DNA of 64,000 nucleotides from Heterobilharzia americana (taxonomy: Eukaryota; Platyhelminthes; Trematoda; Strigeidida; Schistosomatidae): contig OX104127.1 of assembly GCA_944470555.2 (NCBI GenBank), positions 126,977,113 through 127,041,112 on the forward strand, in the 5' to 3' direction. Position numbers and translations under genes: made by a program. Position 1 is the first letter of the stretch. Each line of letters opens with the position of its first letter. Below the pieces are notes generated by a model. The model did no database searches. It saw nothing but the letters and a program-made list of their open reading frames with translations, and had not been told where the DNA came from. This document shows positions 1 to 12,099 of the stretch, piece by piece.

Positions 1-12
1 TGAATAAACAGG

Positions 13-222
13 ATGCAACTTGATGATAACAGCTATCTCAGCATTTCCCATTACAGAAAGACCCTAAAAGCGAAAAGTTTGAAGACCCAGGTTCTTGAAG
101 AAAATATAATGAACAATCTAGTTCATAGGAGGGGGAAGCTTGATAAAATGTCCTCTTCACCGTTTATTTTGGAGGTAGCATTAACTAGCCAAGAAGAGAA
201 GATAACGGAATACGGGTTGTGA
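13..222 (+). other. Unrecognised 69-codon ORF
   Basis: An open frame at the left edge with a fairly charged predicted product (MQLDDNSYLSISHYRK...). I do not recognise a family or motif. About 100 bases further on (323-402, another frame) there is a short stretch reading VYEAGTRITNTVTTEA that also looks protein-like, so this edge may hold a decayed coding sequence or exons of a gene lying mostly outside the window. Chance is equally plausible for an ORF this short. Confidence 0.12.
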
Positions 223-2870
223 CTAGTAAAACTTGCTAAATCCTTTTTCGATTCAAGAACTTTGATACCTCCAAGAAATTAAAAGTGTCTGGATTTCTAT
301 TGGTAACTCATATTTAACCTTGGTTTACGAAGCTGGGACCAGAATAACAAATACGGTCACTACTGAGGCGGCGGAAGCTTTTAACAAAATGCACTTACTA
401 TAAAGCTTCAGATACGTGTTTTTAGTACCGTCGTCACAAAGACAAACGCATACCCAAAGATGCGAAATCGCCAAAGACAGAAAGGTGATAAATAAATTTT
501 ATTGTATGTAAGGTTTCGATTAGAATCACAAAACCATCTGTTGTAACCTAAAAAAGTGGTTGGTGAATGAATATATGATAGCGAGACCAAAAGACTTGGT
601 AGAAAAATGACCTCAAAATAAAGGAAGAGGAAAAAGTAGCATACAGATCTTCTGAGACCGTTGTCTAATTGTTAAGGGATTACACAGAAATGCACCGTGA
701 TGAGTCCAGGAAATTAGTAGTCATACTGCAAAATAACCGGTTAACCCCCTCACAGAATCAATTAGGTGGAACAGATTTACCCCATGACCTGAAAGATGTG
801 ACTGAACTTCCTTTATACCACTAAGAAGTACTTATGTAACATGTTTAGTAGTTTGGTAACACTTTCAACGTGCTTTCGACTGAATCTAATCCATTTGAGA
901 TCCAAGAAAATCATTCTGATACTTAAAAGTTTCTGATGGGACAGATTATAACTGGTTAAGTGATCTGAACTTGAAAAGAAGTAAAACAATAAAAAACAGT
1001 TGTGAACAACCTTTGTTTTACTTTTCAACTTGGGAACAAAACTATTTACGTCAGAGAAATGAAAATAAGGAGGATTTTATTTCCTTCCTTAACTTTTCGA
1101 AAGGCCTTGTATTGACGTGAAACTGGAGGTATTTTTGATTGTTTGGTATTCAGAATGTTGTAGGTTTCTTGTAGAAACACATCAGTCATTCGACGACCAA
1201 AAAATATAGTAAACCAAAACAAAAGGCAGATAATAATTAGATGTATTTGGAAGTGATTGTTTGGGTTGTCTAGGATTATCACATCTCAAGTAGTTCTGTT
1301 CACTATTTGTTTTCAGAGATGATAGCTCATCTCTTGGTCAGCACTGTTAAATAGTTTTAAGAGAGGAAATACATAAAGTCTCCTTTCTTTTTACCTGTAA
1401 ACAAACTTAGTATTATTCACTATAGGTGTAAGTAACAAAATGAAATCTAGTGGGACTTATTCAGCAACTCAAAAGTAATTTCGATTATTTTAGATCAAAG
1501 ATAAAATGTACTGGAACTAGTTTTTGGAAAGGTCCTTTAACATAGTCTTTTACAAGCACGATGTCTGCAATACAGGCAAAGAACCATGTTTTTAAATGCT
1601 TCATCTGAAAATAGAGTATAAATGGTTTGTGAGATATAACGTTTTTCCTTTGTATTTCACCAATCACATATGATGTTTCCGCAGCTAGAGAAAGTCTTTG
1701 ATGATCAGTAACTTTGTTAATGACTATATTTTTTCAAAGAAATCAAGTTATGCATTATGCATTATTTGCTTCAGAGATAATTTTGTCTACTTTCTAAAGA
1801 ATATTTTAACCCTTTACGATTTCCAACTAATTGCAGTCCAAGAATAGAAAGTGTACAGCAAATTGATTCCAATATGGGAATGAATATCAAAGAGCTGATT
1901 TCAAATAATCCGTTCATAATGGTAGTCTGGATCAAACCATTCACCTTAATGACTTGAAATTCATAGAAGCTGTACGATAAAAATTCAAATTACATGGGAA
2001 AAACCTACATATTAACAATTTTCAGGAATAAATTGCTTATTATCAAGATGCAACACAGTTGCTCTAAGATAATGGCTGAATTTAACAAAAAAACTAAGTT
2101 GCGGCAGAATTCCAACAAGTGATTTACGAAATAATTTTCCGTGTTCTTACCAGCTGCACTATTAATACACACCTGTAACCAAATTTGTTTGTACCGAGAC
2201 ATTAAAATATGTTTGAGAAGCAAGCGTCATGGAGAACGAATAGCGGTGTATCTACGATTCATACTGTGTGTGGACGAGGTATTGTTGGTTTAAGCAACAC
2301 TTAAGCTTGATCAGCAACTGAGTATCGTTACTCAGGAAAAAGGAACAAAGCGGTAAGAAAGTAGTTAGTCACATATTAATGTTTCCATAGTCTTAAGTCA
2401 GTTTCTCAGTGGAATTTCCGCAAAGACGCAAGTAAATTTTTATCATACAATTTTGTCGGTCATAACTTGGTAAACTTTGGATAAAGCCTTATTTTTCGAA
2501 TGTCTGAAACACCTGGTTGCACTCTGAGGTGGAAACTATTCTTAAATAAGTTCTTTTATTTCATTGGAACTGTTAGCAAACCTATTAATCTTCGTAGGAC
2601 ATAACTAGAAACCTAATTTGTGTTATAATCTGGTGCTTCTTTTGAAATGGACTGGGAAATGTTATAAAAACTAAAGGAGAGTTTTGAAGGTATATAGGTG
2701 TCAGTAGTAGATGCTCCATGTTCTGTAAAATCTTATGAAAAAATCTGTACGGCTTGTAAAAGCCTGACAAACAAAGACAACAGTTTATATTGTAAGTGCA
2801 GACAAGTCACTCAAGAAGAAACCTAGGAAATAGCTACTCTGCTTTCATCTTATAATTTTTGCTTTAAAGG
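223..2870. other. AT-rich stretch, no feature recognised
   Basis: Only short ORFs (60-78 codons) on either strand, with no recognisable motif, repeat or RNA structure. Probably unique intergenic or intronic DNA. Confidence 0.5.
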
Positions 2871-2880
2871 TGGAATCATT

Positions 2881-2930
2881 CGACAAAACGCGAGTCATGG
2901 ATTCCACTATGAGTCACCAAGATGAATACA
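2881..2930 (+). repeat. SM-alpha-like SINE 3' fragment
   Basis: The segment reads like the end of the hammerhead region and the tail of an SM-alpha SINE: a GAAAC-like 'acaaaacgcg', then 'catggattccactatg' and 'agtcaccaagatgaat'. The same ordered words (GGATTCCACT, then AGTCAC-AAG) recur in the fuller copy about 300 bp downstream. The 5' tRNA-like part is missing. Confidence 0.5.
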
Positions 2931-3067
2931 CCATCATGAATATCCGGCAGTATCGAGGCACTCACATGGGAGCTCATCTGCCCATAGAGTTTGAGCGATT
3001 AGATGCTGTATAGCAACGAGAAATTACAACTTTCAAACGACAACAATTCATACTTGTTGTACAAGGC

Positions 3068-3256
3068 ATGGCTTTTGCACCCTAGTGGCCTGAGGATAAC
3101 ACTTTGTCATTCGAAGCAATGGATACTGGGTTCGAGTCTGAGTGGTAACAACACCACTCACTGATGTGCAGTTACATTCAGTTGACGAGTCCCAAATAGA
3201 AGGAAATGCACATCCTCGATTCCACTGCAAGTCACTAAGACGAATATAACATTCCA
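3068..3256 (+). mobile_element. SM-alpha-like tRNA-derived SINE with degenerate hammerhead
   Basis: A short non-autonomous retroelement of the schistosome SM-alpha type, transcribed by RNA polymerase III. An A-box-like 'tagtggcctgagg' lies at 3083-3095 and a B box 'ggttcgagtc' at 3129-3138. Downstream is a hammerhead-like module: TTGACGA at 3182-3188 (first core base C changed to T), a broken stem II, GAAA near 3203, then 'catcctcgattccactgc' forming the 3' side of stem I. In the known family the ribozyme self-cleaves the SINE RNA. The core and stem II changes make this copy unlikely to be active. It needs another element's reverse transcriptase to move; RTE machinery nearby is a candidate but not shown. 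Confidence 0.7.
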
Positions 3257-3259
3257 CCT

Positions 3260-4560
3260 CCAGATGAAAAGAAATCTTTCATTTTCCGAAGTCAATGTGT
3301 TTGTATAAGTTCAAATAACTTTGTGGAGCATCTTTAGGCGCGCTACCAGGACTCTCTCTACATGTGTGATACGGTATTCACTATTAGGTTAATTAGAAAG
3401 GGATTGAAATTGATCACCTAGTCCGTAAATATAGATCTTATCTAGACCAGTTATTATCATGTCTTTCACAGTCATCCATAAAACTGCAATTGAACTACTA
3501 CTTGATGTGCGCTAAGGCAATCGTCGAAAAACTATGAAATCAACATTATCTATATGGAAAAAGTTTATCTAGACACTTGCTGTTTCCCGTCCCTGTACTC
3601 AGGTTAATTGCTGCAATACTCTTGAACTTCATTTATTTACATATGTACATAGTAGTTAAATTTTTCCTGTTTGGTTTTTCATTTTCTTTTCGTAATTATA
3701 AATTATTCGCTCATGATATTTTATTTGCGTAACTTGTAATTATTTCTCTCCTTAATCTCATGTTGGTTTCACCCCTACTATCTAATTATCTATCTACGTA
3801 CTGATCAAATTTGATTTGCTTTATACAACTTTTAAATACCCTTTTATATAGCACTAACCTGGTTACAAAAATGGTGTATATGTGTTTATTAATCATATAT
3901 GAACATTATAAGTGTATACTCTAATGTATGAGAATTCCATGTTCAAAGTTTGAGCCTTTAGGAAAAATGTGTTTATGAAGTTAAGAAAACTTTGAACAAG
4001 ATATATTCATTCGAAAGATAGGATATTTTTCATTTGCGAAATTCTTTGCAAATCTAGTAATTTCATGTTTGACTGATGTCTAGTAAAGGTAGTACGAGTG
4101 ATTGAACAAAAGTTTAGCAAGCATATAACTGACCACCTTCCTAACCCTTTATTCAGTGGTAAATGCCATCGGTGCCTAGTAAATTAAGCAACGGATACTG
4201 GATTCCTACTTCACTCTACCTACTTTGCTTTGGATAGCGTGGTAGTATCATAAATTTTCAGGGACTAAATATGGCTTAGAGCCTGTTAATTAAAGATGTA
4301 GTAGGTTATGTCGAATTTTTGTTATAAATCATTAAGTGGAATGTAGATGCTTTTGGTCAAACAAAAATAACAATTTTTGAAGAACACTATGAATTCATTT
4401 CATTTTTTCTCCTTGCACATTAAGTGGGAAAACAACAGAACATGTACGTACAAAAGTAGTCTACGTCCCCTAACGATAAGCAGGAAGGCAGTTGGTTGAT
4501 GAAAATAACAAGCAAAATGGTACAGACTGAGAATTCTTAATGAAAGAGATTTTCAATCGT
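3260..4560. other. AT-rich stretch, no feature recognised
   Basis: No ORF of note, repeat family or structured element seen between the SINE and the retrotransposon remnant. Confidence 0.5.
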
Positions 4561-4564
4561 GTCA

Positions 4565-5560
4565 CCAGGAATCCTCAACCACTGGTTTCTATCGTCTTGG
4601 TGACCCCAGCCAGATAGTTTGCACCTCCTTACACGACTCAGACCAACAGTCAGACTTCACGCTCTGATACCACCTCTTACTCTGGCCACCATGAACCCTC
4701 TTCCAATTTAATTCAGCTTCGCTTAGCATGTCACATGAAGGTAAGCAGCAACTCGGCCTGAACAATTTATGTCCAATGCATCTCAGTCGAGTACGTTTCA
4801 CAACCTGGTCAACCAAATTGCCCGTTTTGTCTAGTACTCTTCGCCATCTCTCGAGAATTTCCACATTGTAATTCCACCAAAAGCGAGTAGTGCTACGAAG
4901 ACATTTGATTAAAACCCTGTAACCACTTCATGTCTTAAATTTCTAGTGGCCATGTCTCAGCCGAATAACAGAACAGGAAAGACTTCAGTACAGTATACAT
5001 ATCCTTTGATAGGTAGTCGGATATCTCACCGGCATTATAGATGACGCAATTTAGCAAATGCTGAACGGGTCTTCTTTATCCTATTCGAGACTTCGTCAGC
5101 AACCAGCCCTTTCGGGCCCATGCATCTTCCCAAGTAAGTGAAGTAGTTGACGTATTCCACCACTTTACTCTCTATCCCTAAACTAGAAGATGATGTAGAC
5201 CAGTCCTGAAGCATTATCTTACACTGAACAGGTGAGAAAGTACGAATTTCTGCTCAGCGCGCTCAAAAACCTTCCATTTGGTCTAAGTATTAACTTGATA
5301 GGAAAATAAGTATGCGTGCTCCAGGTCAACCACATGCCTTCCAGATAGCAGATCATTACTCGATACTCCTTTATTAATCAGACGCTACCAGGATACCTCA
5401 TGGTTGAGAGAGATGAATGCCATCTTCAGGTCAAGAAGTGCGGTAAGTGTCCGCCGCCGGCAGTTATGACTATTTCCTGTAACCTGAAGAACAGTGAAGA
5501 TTCGATCGATATATCATCATCCGGGTTTGAATCCTGCCTGATTTTCTCTAGTTTATCGTT
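4565..5560 (-). pseudogene. Decayed non-LTR retrotransposon RT and C-terminus (family 2)
   Basis: On the minus strand this reads as the reverse-transcriptase and C-terminal part of a non-LTR retrotransposon distinct from the RTE copies elsewhere. The N-terminal RT block is visible at 5521-5540 (QAGFKPG) and at 5415-5432 (DLKMAF, the motif A region, catalytic Asp context degraded). After a probable internal deletion around 5270-5340, where the YxDD-type block should be, the reading resumes with 'FTYLGRC'-like and VADEVSNRIKKTRSAFAKLRHL-like sequence (5000-5150). The 91-codon ORF 4589-4864 carries the typical C-terminus (RLRCIGHKL, then NWKRVHGGQSKRWYQSVKS). Several frameshifts and stops show it is dead. 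Clade not assigned; the order EN-RT-C-terminus matches the remnant at 9880-10735. Confidence 0.75.
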
Positions 5561-5589
5561 TTGAAGCTTTGTATTTCGGTGTTAACCAG

Positions 5590-5775
5590 TAGGAGCTAAT
5601 CGGTATAAAGTCTTGGATATAAGGTTTCGTCGTTGTTAGTACTCATCAGCGAGGCTGGTCTGCAACCATGAAGAAATTATTACTTTCTTGGCTATTCGAA
5701 CCTGCATCACCAAGTGATGAATTCAGAGACCTGCCCACTAAGCTATTCAGGCAGCAACTGAGGCCCTTTAGGAAT
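5590..5775 (-). mobile_element. tRNA-derived SINE, family B, hammerhead-like core kept
   Basis: Read on minus: A-box-like 'tagcttagtggg' (5734-5745), B-box-like 'ggttcgaatagcc' (5690-5702), then a hammerhead-like module with CTGATGA (5643-5649) and GAAA (5625-5628), followed by the tail 'ccttatatccaagacttt'. The same layout and words recur at 11210-11375, 38330-38520, 47490-47715 and 52060-52260, which supports a real family. Both core boxes are intact here, but stem II between them is only weakly paired (about two pairs), so activity is doubtful. Confidence 0.6.
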
Positions 5776-5779
5776 GGAT

Positions 5780-8700
5780 GATATACTCAAATCAGTAACT
5801 AGTGAGTAACCAGTGTTGTTTTCAAGTCTTCATTACCAATTGAGTTCTGTTGGTCAAGGCTTTTAGAATGTAGTCACATAGCAAAATGAAGTGATACTGA
5901 GGCACAATGTATTTGGGCACTCAGAACAACTGCAATATTTTAATTCTGGTGTCATAGAAATGATTCCACAGATTCACTGCTTGAAGTTAGCCAAAAATTT
6001 CGATAAATAAGGAATAAACAGTTTTTAGGTTTAAGCATTACTCTATGTTTTAGGCTGACAAATTTCTGCATAAGATGATTGTCAAGGAATGAAAAACTCA
6101 CTTAAATAACCAGGTACAATACAAGTGTTTGGTGCATGCAAAGTTTGCCTTTCAAACAGAACAGGCTAGACAACAAGTGTACTAGTATCAACTCTATAAA
6201 AAATGTCACTGAATATAATCCTTACGCTAGCTCATATTCTTGGTATAAATGTAAATAAAGTGGTATAATTACTATGAACGTGTTAGTTGGTCAATAGTGA
6301 TTTGTTGTATAGTATTGCACGAGTGCTGTATGGTACATTTGAAGTAAGCTATTCTTAGTAAGGTAGAAGTCATTCTTAAATCATTTTAAAATCAACTGCT
6401 TTGATAAATATTTTACTGAAACCTTGGTAAAACTAGTGATACCTAAGCTATTTTATCTTAGTTTGCCAAAGAAGCGTTTGAACCGTTAGATAAGAGAGAC
6501 CACTATGCATTTATGTTTAATTGGTATTATCGGCTGTTTTGCATATATCAAAAAAACAACCTTATGACCTACTACAAATCAAACTGCTTTACTCTTAAAT
6601 GAATCATATTTTCAAGATAGTCTGTAAGTGTCATGGCTGAATTAAGTTGGCTATTTTTCAATTCAATATAAGAAGACGATTGATCTTATCTTCGAGACTA
6701 AACCCTTAACGATTGTCGGAATAATCAGATTGCTTTGTTGAAAAATGGACCGCTTCGATGTGTGGTTGCTGATAACAATTGATATTTCTTATTCTGTTAA
6801 AGAAATACCTACGAATATCTTGCCTTCTTCAGCAATTATGCAACCAGGTAATAAATTCCAGTCTTACTATGTGACAGTGATAATTTTGGATTGAATTTAA
6901 TATTCATAGGTTATGATAAAAATGATTCATACCATATGGTTTATTCAAGTTTTTGTAAATGAAATAATTTTGAAAAGTAAAATAATAAACTACCGTACTG
7001 ATAGATGTTTGTAACAGGTTACAAGTTATGTGTTAATATCATTATCAAGTAACTTCGACATTCAATTCTGTTAATCAAGAAATAGATGTGAAATAGATAG
7101 AACATTCCTACGATTGATTTCTTAGCATGCCTTTCAGTTTGATGAAAGTAATTAGAAGAGTTATCTGAAGCCATTAAGTGGCATGCTTGAGTATGACATT
7201 TAAAATCTTGTAAGACAATCTACATTTTATGCAGATTAAAATTTATTGAACATTTATGAAAACTGATGCACCTTATAGACGACGTTACAGATTAACTAAC
7301 AGCTACTTTAAAAATATTAGCCTACATTTCAGTCTAGGTATATGTTTTGTCTTCATTTACGTAGCTTAAAGCTTAAACATATCACAAGGATCAGTTAAAG
7401 TGCTACATCAATGCACAAAGTGATTTTCATTTCAGTGATTACCATTTCAAGGAATTTAAACCACAAAGAAATAAAACGGAAACAACGAAACTCCGTTCAT
7501 TGATATCCTCATCATCAGAACGTAAAATGAGACTTTGGAAATTCATCAGTAAAACTAATAACAGCAACAGAAATCACGCTACAGTTCATAAAGAATATTG
7601 TGTGTACATTATTTCCAAAGTCAAAACTTGTTTGAGCATTGAAGTATTAAGGGAAACGGAAAAAGTAACTATGCAGTGTTTAAAGCCAATGACTAAGATT
7701 TTAACTTTATCAAGTATTTGTCTACACAAAAAATGCAATCCAATCACCTCAAATTAGTCAGCAAACTGCCTTACTCTAAATTCATGATATATCAGATACT
7801 GTCAGTAGATTGCTTTACCCGTTCTGCATTCGAACAAACCACAGTATTTACTGCAGAACTTTTACGCAAACTAATGAATCCTTCATTAAAACTGAAAAAT
7901 TTAACTTACAAGAAAAACTACAAACAGTGTCTACGTCACTACATAGAGTAGTACAGCCGCCGGACGAACACCAAATAGCAGTAAACCGACAAACGAATCG
8001 TCGTTAGTTTCATTACACGTAGACAATCACAAATATGACCAGTACGATGTGAAAATCATAAACCTTCAGGAGGACTCCCAGAAGCCTGGTATTTAAACGA
8101 ATAGTGAATCAGAGTTCACGTGGATACAAAACCAGACAACAGACTGCTTAGAAAGAAAACAATCATTCATGAAACAAGTGAAGTAGACCAACGCAATCAC
8201 TAATCAAGCACAATATCAGTAACAATCAGCAGAATTTCACTCTAGCAGATATTATTTCCCAGTAGGACTCAATGAAATTTATGATCAAATAGATCAACGT
8301 GTGACAACGCTCTCCTCAACTTACAAATAAACAGAGTCCGAAAACACTACCCAGAAACTTGTGTCCTTTTTGAATAGGCCTCATATCTTTTTGAAGTTAG
8401 CGTTGGTGGTGTTACCAAGCTTAATGAGGAAACATTCACGAGAAAATATGAAAGCTTATGGAACTCTTAACTATTGCACTCTTTTTATGTTTGATACCTC
8501 AGAGTAATGCCATTGATGAATGGATTTCTCTTATATTCAGTAGAATTTACATGACAGACACAGAAAAGCACTAAAGCTGTTAATGTCACTTGCTGTCCTT
8601 TTATTAATGATTTCATTTTTCTTCTCACAGGTTCATCGATCAATGTTACTTTGTCTTTGAATTTGTTTAAACCAGGTTAATAATGTGTTGTGTGTCTGAT

Positions 8701-9590
8701 AGTTTCATCAAAAAAATGGTTTTAAGGTTGGTTTTATGTGCCAAAGGTTTGACTCTGTCAGACAGCGTCAACTAACAATTTCAATTTCCTTGTTTTAATA
8801 TTCGGTTTAATACTGAAACATTTGAATCCAGATATTTGTTCCCCTTCATTCATTTACCTGGATTTTCGACAGTGAATATCACGTTTCATTTACTTATTGA
8901 TTCATCCATAATATATCCTTTCCCAGCAGTATGTTCATCATGTACGATAAACAGAATGATGTAGCTTTTTTCCCACTTTTTATTGAAATATTACTGAACA
9001 AACTGAAATGTCTGTATGTTTATTTTTCAAACTTCATAAATAGTTTTGTGGTTTGATTAAATTATCAGCGAAGTTACATAATCTGTAAGTTCCAATGAAT
9101 TTGAGTATCTGGAATACTTTATTTACATTTTTTGCTCATTCTTTACGGTTGCAAAAGTTTTCATTAAAATATCCAATTCTCTTCTGGATATTTTGGTGGC
9201 ATTTTCGCTCCATGCACTTGGGTTTTCGTATGAAGAGTCTCACAAATCATTTTTAGCGCCATCACAAAGAACTGCATTCGATATGCCGTAGTGAGAATTT
9301 TTTGTACGGATGATCTAAATGATGTTACCTCATTATATTCAAAACAAATTTTACATGGACAAATGTCATGTATTGAAGATACTACTCAGTGTAACACCCG
9401 CAGCATCTGCTTTCAAGTACCTTATTTTCTTAATCTTTTCTCTTGGTTTCCACTACCTATGAGCCTTTGTGGATACTGTGCAACCACTGACGCTTTTCAT
9501 TATGCCCAAACATAATGAGCGAAAATACATAGGGTTGCTGGTGAAAAAAAATTGTTTCATTTAATACAAATGTTCCTTCAGTTTTCGAAC
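5780..9590. other. Mostly featureless AT-rich DNA
   Basis: No mobile element recognised apart from the low-stop segment annotated separately at 7905-8330. A run 'ctgaagaag'-type or other hammerhead core is not convincing here. Nothing else supported. Confidence 0.4.
7905..8330 (+). pseudogene. Low-stop segment, possible decayed coding sequence
   Basis: In the frame whose codons start at multiples of 3, about 140 codons contain only four internal stops before a terminal TAA, and the residues between them look protein-like (for example SLHVDNHKYDQYDVKIINLQ and FHSSRYYFPVGLNEIYDQI). The internal stops are TAG/TAA that could derive from CAG/CAA by single C-to-T changes. Surrounding DNA has stops much more often. 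Overlapping ORFs at 7500-7757, 7718-7951 and 7810-8007 sit in other frames. No family recognised. It could be an old pseudogene, a repeat-encoded protein or chance. Confidence 0.2.
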
Positions 9591-9660
9591 TGTTAATGAT
9601 GGATCGTGGCTAGCAGTGGAATCCAGGATGTGCATTTCGGTCCAATCAACGACGGCAAAA
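9590..9660 (-). repeat. SM-alpha-like SINE 3' end
   Basis: On minus the text runs 'accgaaatgcacatcctgg', 'attccactgctagccacg' and 'atccatcattaac', which matches the hammerhead 3' half and tail of the copy at 26803-26905 almost word for word. The CUGANGA half and the tRNA-like head are degraded or missing. Confidence 0.6.
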
Positions 9661-9879
9661 AAACAATTATACTGAAGTGCAAACTGTTTCATTCAGTCTA
9701 AGTAAGTTTTCAAAGTGACTGTTCTCCTAAAAGGTTTCTGATACTCTCCACTATACCAATTCCCAAAGAGAAAAAACAACTTTTGAGGCAGAGCAACACT
9801 AAACGATATTCTGCCAGTCACCAAGACAGGTAGGTGTCGGCTTAATTTGCTGAGTCATAATAAATTACAGTTCATCATT

Positions 9880-10735
9880 TCACCATTTCCACTTCTTGCC
9901 TTTGTCCAGCGTAAACGTACTTCAGATAACGTTGTACAACGAGGTAGATCGTTAGTAGGCATGTGTACCATATGCCTTAAACTAAGTTTTCTTGGCAGTT
10001 CTGAACAACTGTCTACTGTTCATTGTAATCTCTACCGTTTTCATCATTCTATCCTTCGCCACCTATCATTACTTGCTGTCATTGTGCAAACTTCTTGTCA
10101 GTCTACAGTCTGCAGGAATGCACTTAAATGCAGCTATTAATCCCGAACAAGCCGCTTAAGTTCGGTAACACTGTCTAATTTCTTTGAGAGAGTCAGTTAT
10201 GATGTTTATCACTGTTCTGGTTAGAAAGTAAAGATGACGGTAAGCTCCTTCAGCATAGGTGGCGTTTTACTGTTCCAATAGCTGTATAGCCAGTTCGCCG
10301 GTGAAACTAACCTTGTCACTGCGTTCTGCTCAGAATAGTTTAAAATGTTTCGTTTCCCTACGTCGATCGACATGCAAATGTGGACTTGTTTGAACCAGTG
10401 CTTGATCGTTGTACAGCGTAACTATTAGTAATATGGTCTGTGTCTATGGATGATTCGAGGTTTATGGACGCCAAGTTCGAAAGCAACTTTATGTCCGAAG
10501 TTCATACCGACCAGAAGGAGGGGTTTGTTTGAACAACTTTGAAGCAGGTGATCACTATCATTAGCTCTTTCTTTCGATTAAAATTTCTAATGTGCTATTT
10601 AAGTACCTTTCTTTCTGAATTAACTTGCCCACTTGTTTGCTGAAATCACCTACTATAGCAACCACATTTGAGCGCTTGGCTTTCAGTAGAAGGTTAGAAA
10701 GTTATTAGTAGAACTTATTCTTCACTTCATCAAAC
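9880..10735 (-). pseudogene. Non-LTR retrotransposon remnant (family 2): endonuclease fused to C-terminus
   Basis: Minus-strand reading gives an apurinic-endonuclease-like segment: FDEVKNKFY (about 10720-10733 onward) and the GDFS-QVG block, equivalent to the family GDFNAQVG motif, at 10622-10667 with the Asn replaced by Ser. It continues to a degraded DHALV-like segment near 10400. Close to its 3' end, 9885-9975 reads HMVHMPTNDLPRCTTLSEVR, matching the C-terminus of the remnant at 4565-5560. The reverse-transcriptase catalytic core expected between them is missing, so a large internal deletion is inferred. Numerous stops. The plus-strand 97-codon ORF at 9847-10140 is a shadow of this. Confidence 0.6.
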
Positions 10736-11209
10736 TAAATACTACCAGCAAAGTGTAATAACCGAATGATGTCACTGGATTTTGGAATGTGTCAAGAACC
10801 GAATTGTTCTAGCGCTCAAATATTGATAACTTCTTGCTTTTGAAGGCTTTTTAAATAGATGTTAGAAATCTTATGATCATATCATAAGTTAGTTAAAAAA
10901 ACTGAAATATGTTTAAACCACCCAGTTCAGAATACACAACACATCCACTACCATCCGTCTGAAGTATAAATATTCTCCACTCTATCAAAAACGAAAACAA
11001 ATGGATTAATTTCACTGAAGAATTGAATAACGTCTACTTGGTATCACGTTTTGGCCAACTGCGACTAAATTGCTCCATTAAAAGTCATCTTTTCTGATGA
11101 CCTGTGTTTTTCAAGCATCTTGAGGTAACATATGCACGGTAGGTACTGAGTTTGTCATATCATCTTACATTTCTACATAAGTACAAATGAACTAGTAGTT
11201 ATTAATTTA

Positions 11210-11375
11210 ATGGAGGCAATCGGCAGGAAGTCTTGGATTTAGGTTACGTGCTTCCTTTGACACTCCTCAGCAAGGCGTATCTATAATCTAGACGGGACTG
11301 ATGTACCACCTGTTATCAGAACTCGCGTCACCCAGTGCTGCAGTGGAAAACGTAACCACTGAGCTAGTTGGGCTG
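11210..11375 (-). mobile_element. tRNA-derived SINE, family B
   Basis: On minus: a clear tRNA-like A box 'tagctcagtggtta' (11353-11366), B-box position 'gcgagttctgat' (11315-11326), 'ggtggtacatcag', then a hammerhead-like CTGAGGA (11264-11270) with GTAAC in place of GAAAC, and the tail 'gattgcctccatt'. The order matches the copy at 47490-47715. The core A-to-T change predicts no self-cleavage. Confidence 0.65.
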
Positions 11376-11904
11376 CAAATGATCTCCCGTAGAACTGGAT
11401 TCTGTGCATTGATTAGTCACAGGTAATTTGAGAAGTCATTCTGGTGCACTGAGTTTTAACCAGACTGAACCAATCTGAACATTCACTCTGAATCAGTTTG
11501 CTATCATTGTTTGTTGTTTGCCAGTTGTCATAGCGCTATTTATGCCCCAAAGTGATATTGTTTACTCTTCGTTATGTAACTTTTGTCTGGGTTCTTTTTG
11601 TTTTGAAAAAGTCAAACGTACAGACATGTCTGAGGATATTTTTAATAAAGTCTACAAAGCCTGTTCACAGAAAATCAATCCGAATATAAAATTATTAATC
11701 TAGTAAGCTGTCCAAGATGAAATAAAAAGCTGACCGATGCATAGTTTTTCAACAAAAATAACTCTATTTCATTGTGTAAAACCAATATCATTAATTTAGG
11801 AGTCTTAAGTGGTTTACTGTATAATGAGCACTTAGAGATATATGAAATGTTTAGGAAATGGTGAAAAATGGTAGGGTCTCTGTGGGAACATTAGTCTCCT
11901 CTAA

Positions 11905-12095
11905 ATGTTCGAAAAACCTTGTTGGTGAGCGTCAGGAATCATGAGACTCAGATCATGTAGCGTTTCCCATTAGTTCACTGCTAAAATTAAACAGTCAAAA
12001 CAACCTATCAAAATGCAACGTCAGTTAGCTTAGTGGGTGAACATATAAACTTGACTGATAATCCTCGGTCAGCAAAGAGGACCTGAGAGCTAGTT
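11905..12095 (+). repeat. Degenerate SINE pieces
   Basis: Two weak matches to SINE family B: 'ccttgttggtgagcgtcag' with GAGAC further on (11918-11955), resembling its hammerhead region, and an A-box-like 'tagcttagtgggtgaac' near 12028. Their order is opposite to that in an intact SINE, so they are likely separate old copies. Tentative. Confidence 0.3.
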
Positions 12096-12099
12096 CACT

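Noticed and set aside
3068..3256. A functional tRNA gene
   Set aside because: A and B boxes are present but no cloverleaf with acceptor stem and anticodon arm can be drawn; the downstream hammerhead and tail identify a SINE. The same applies to the other tRNA-like segments.
7905..8330. Alternative genetic code reading TAA/TAG as Gln
   Set aside because: The repeats point to a schistosome nucleus, which uses the standard code, and recognisable domains elsewhere do not require stop readthrough.
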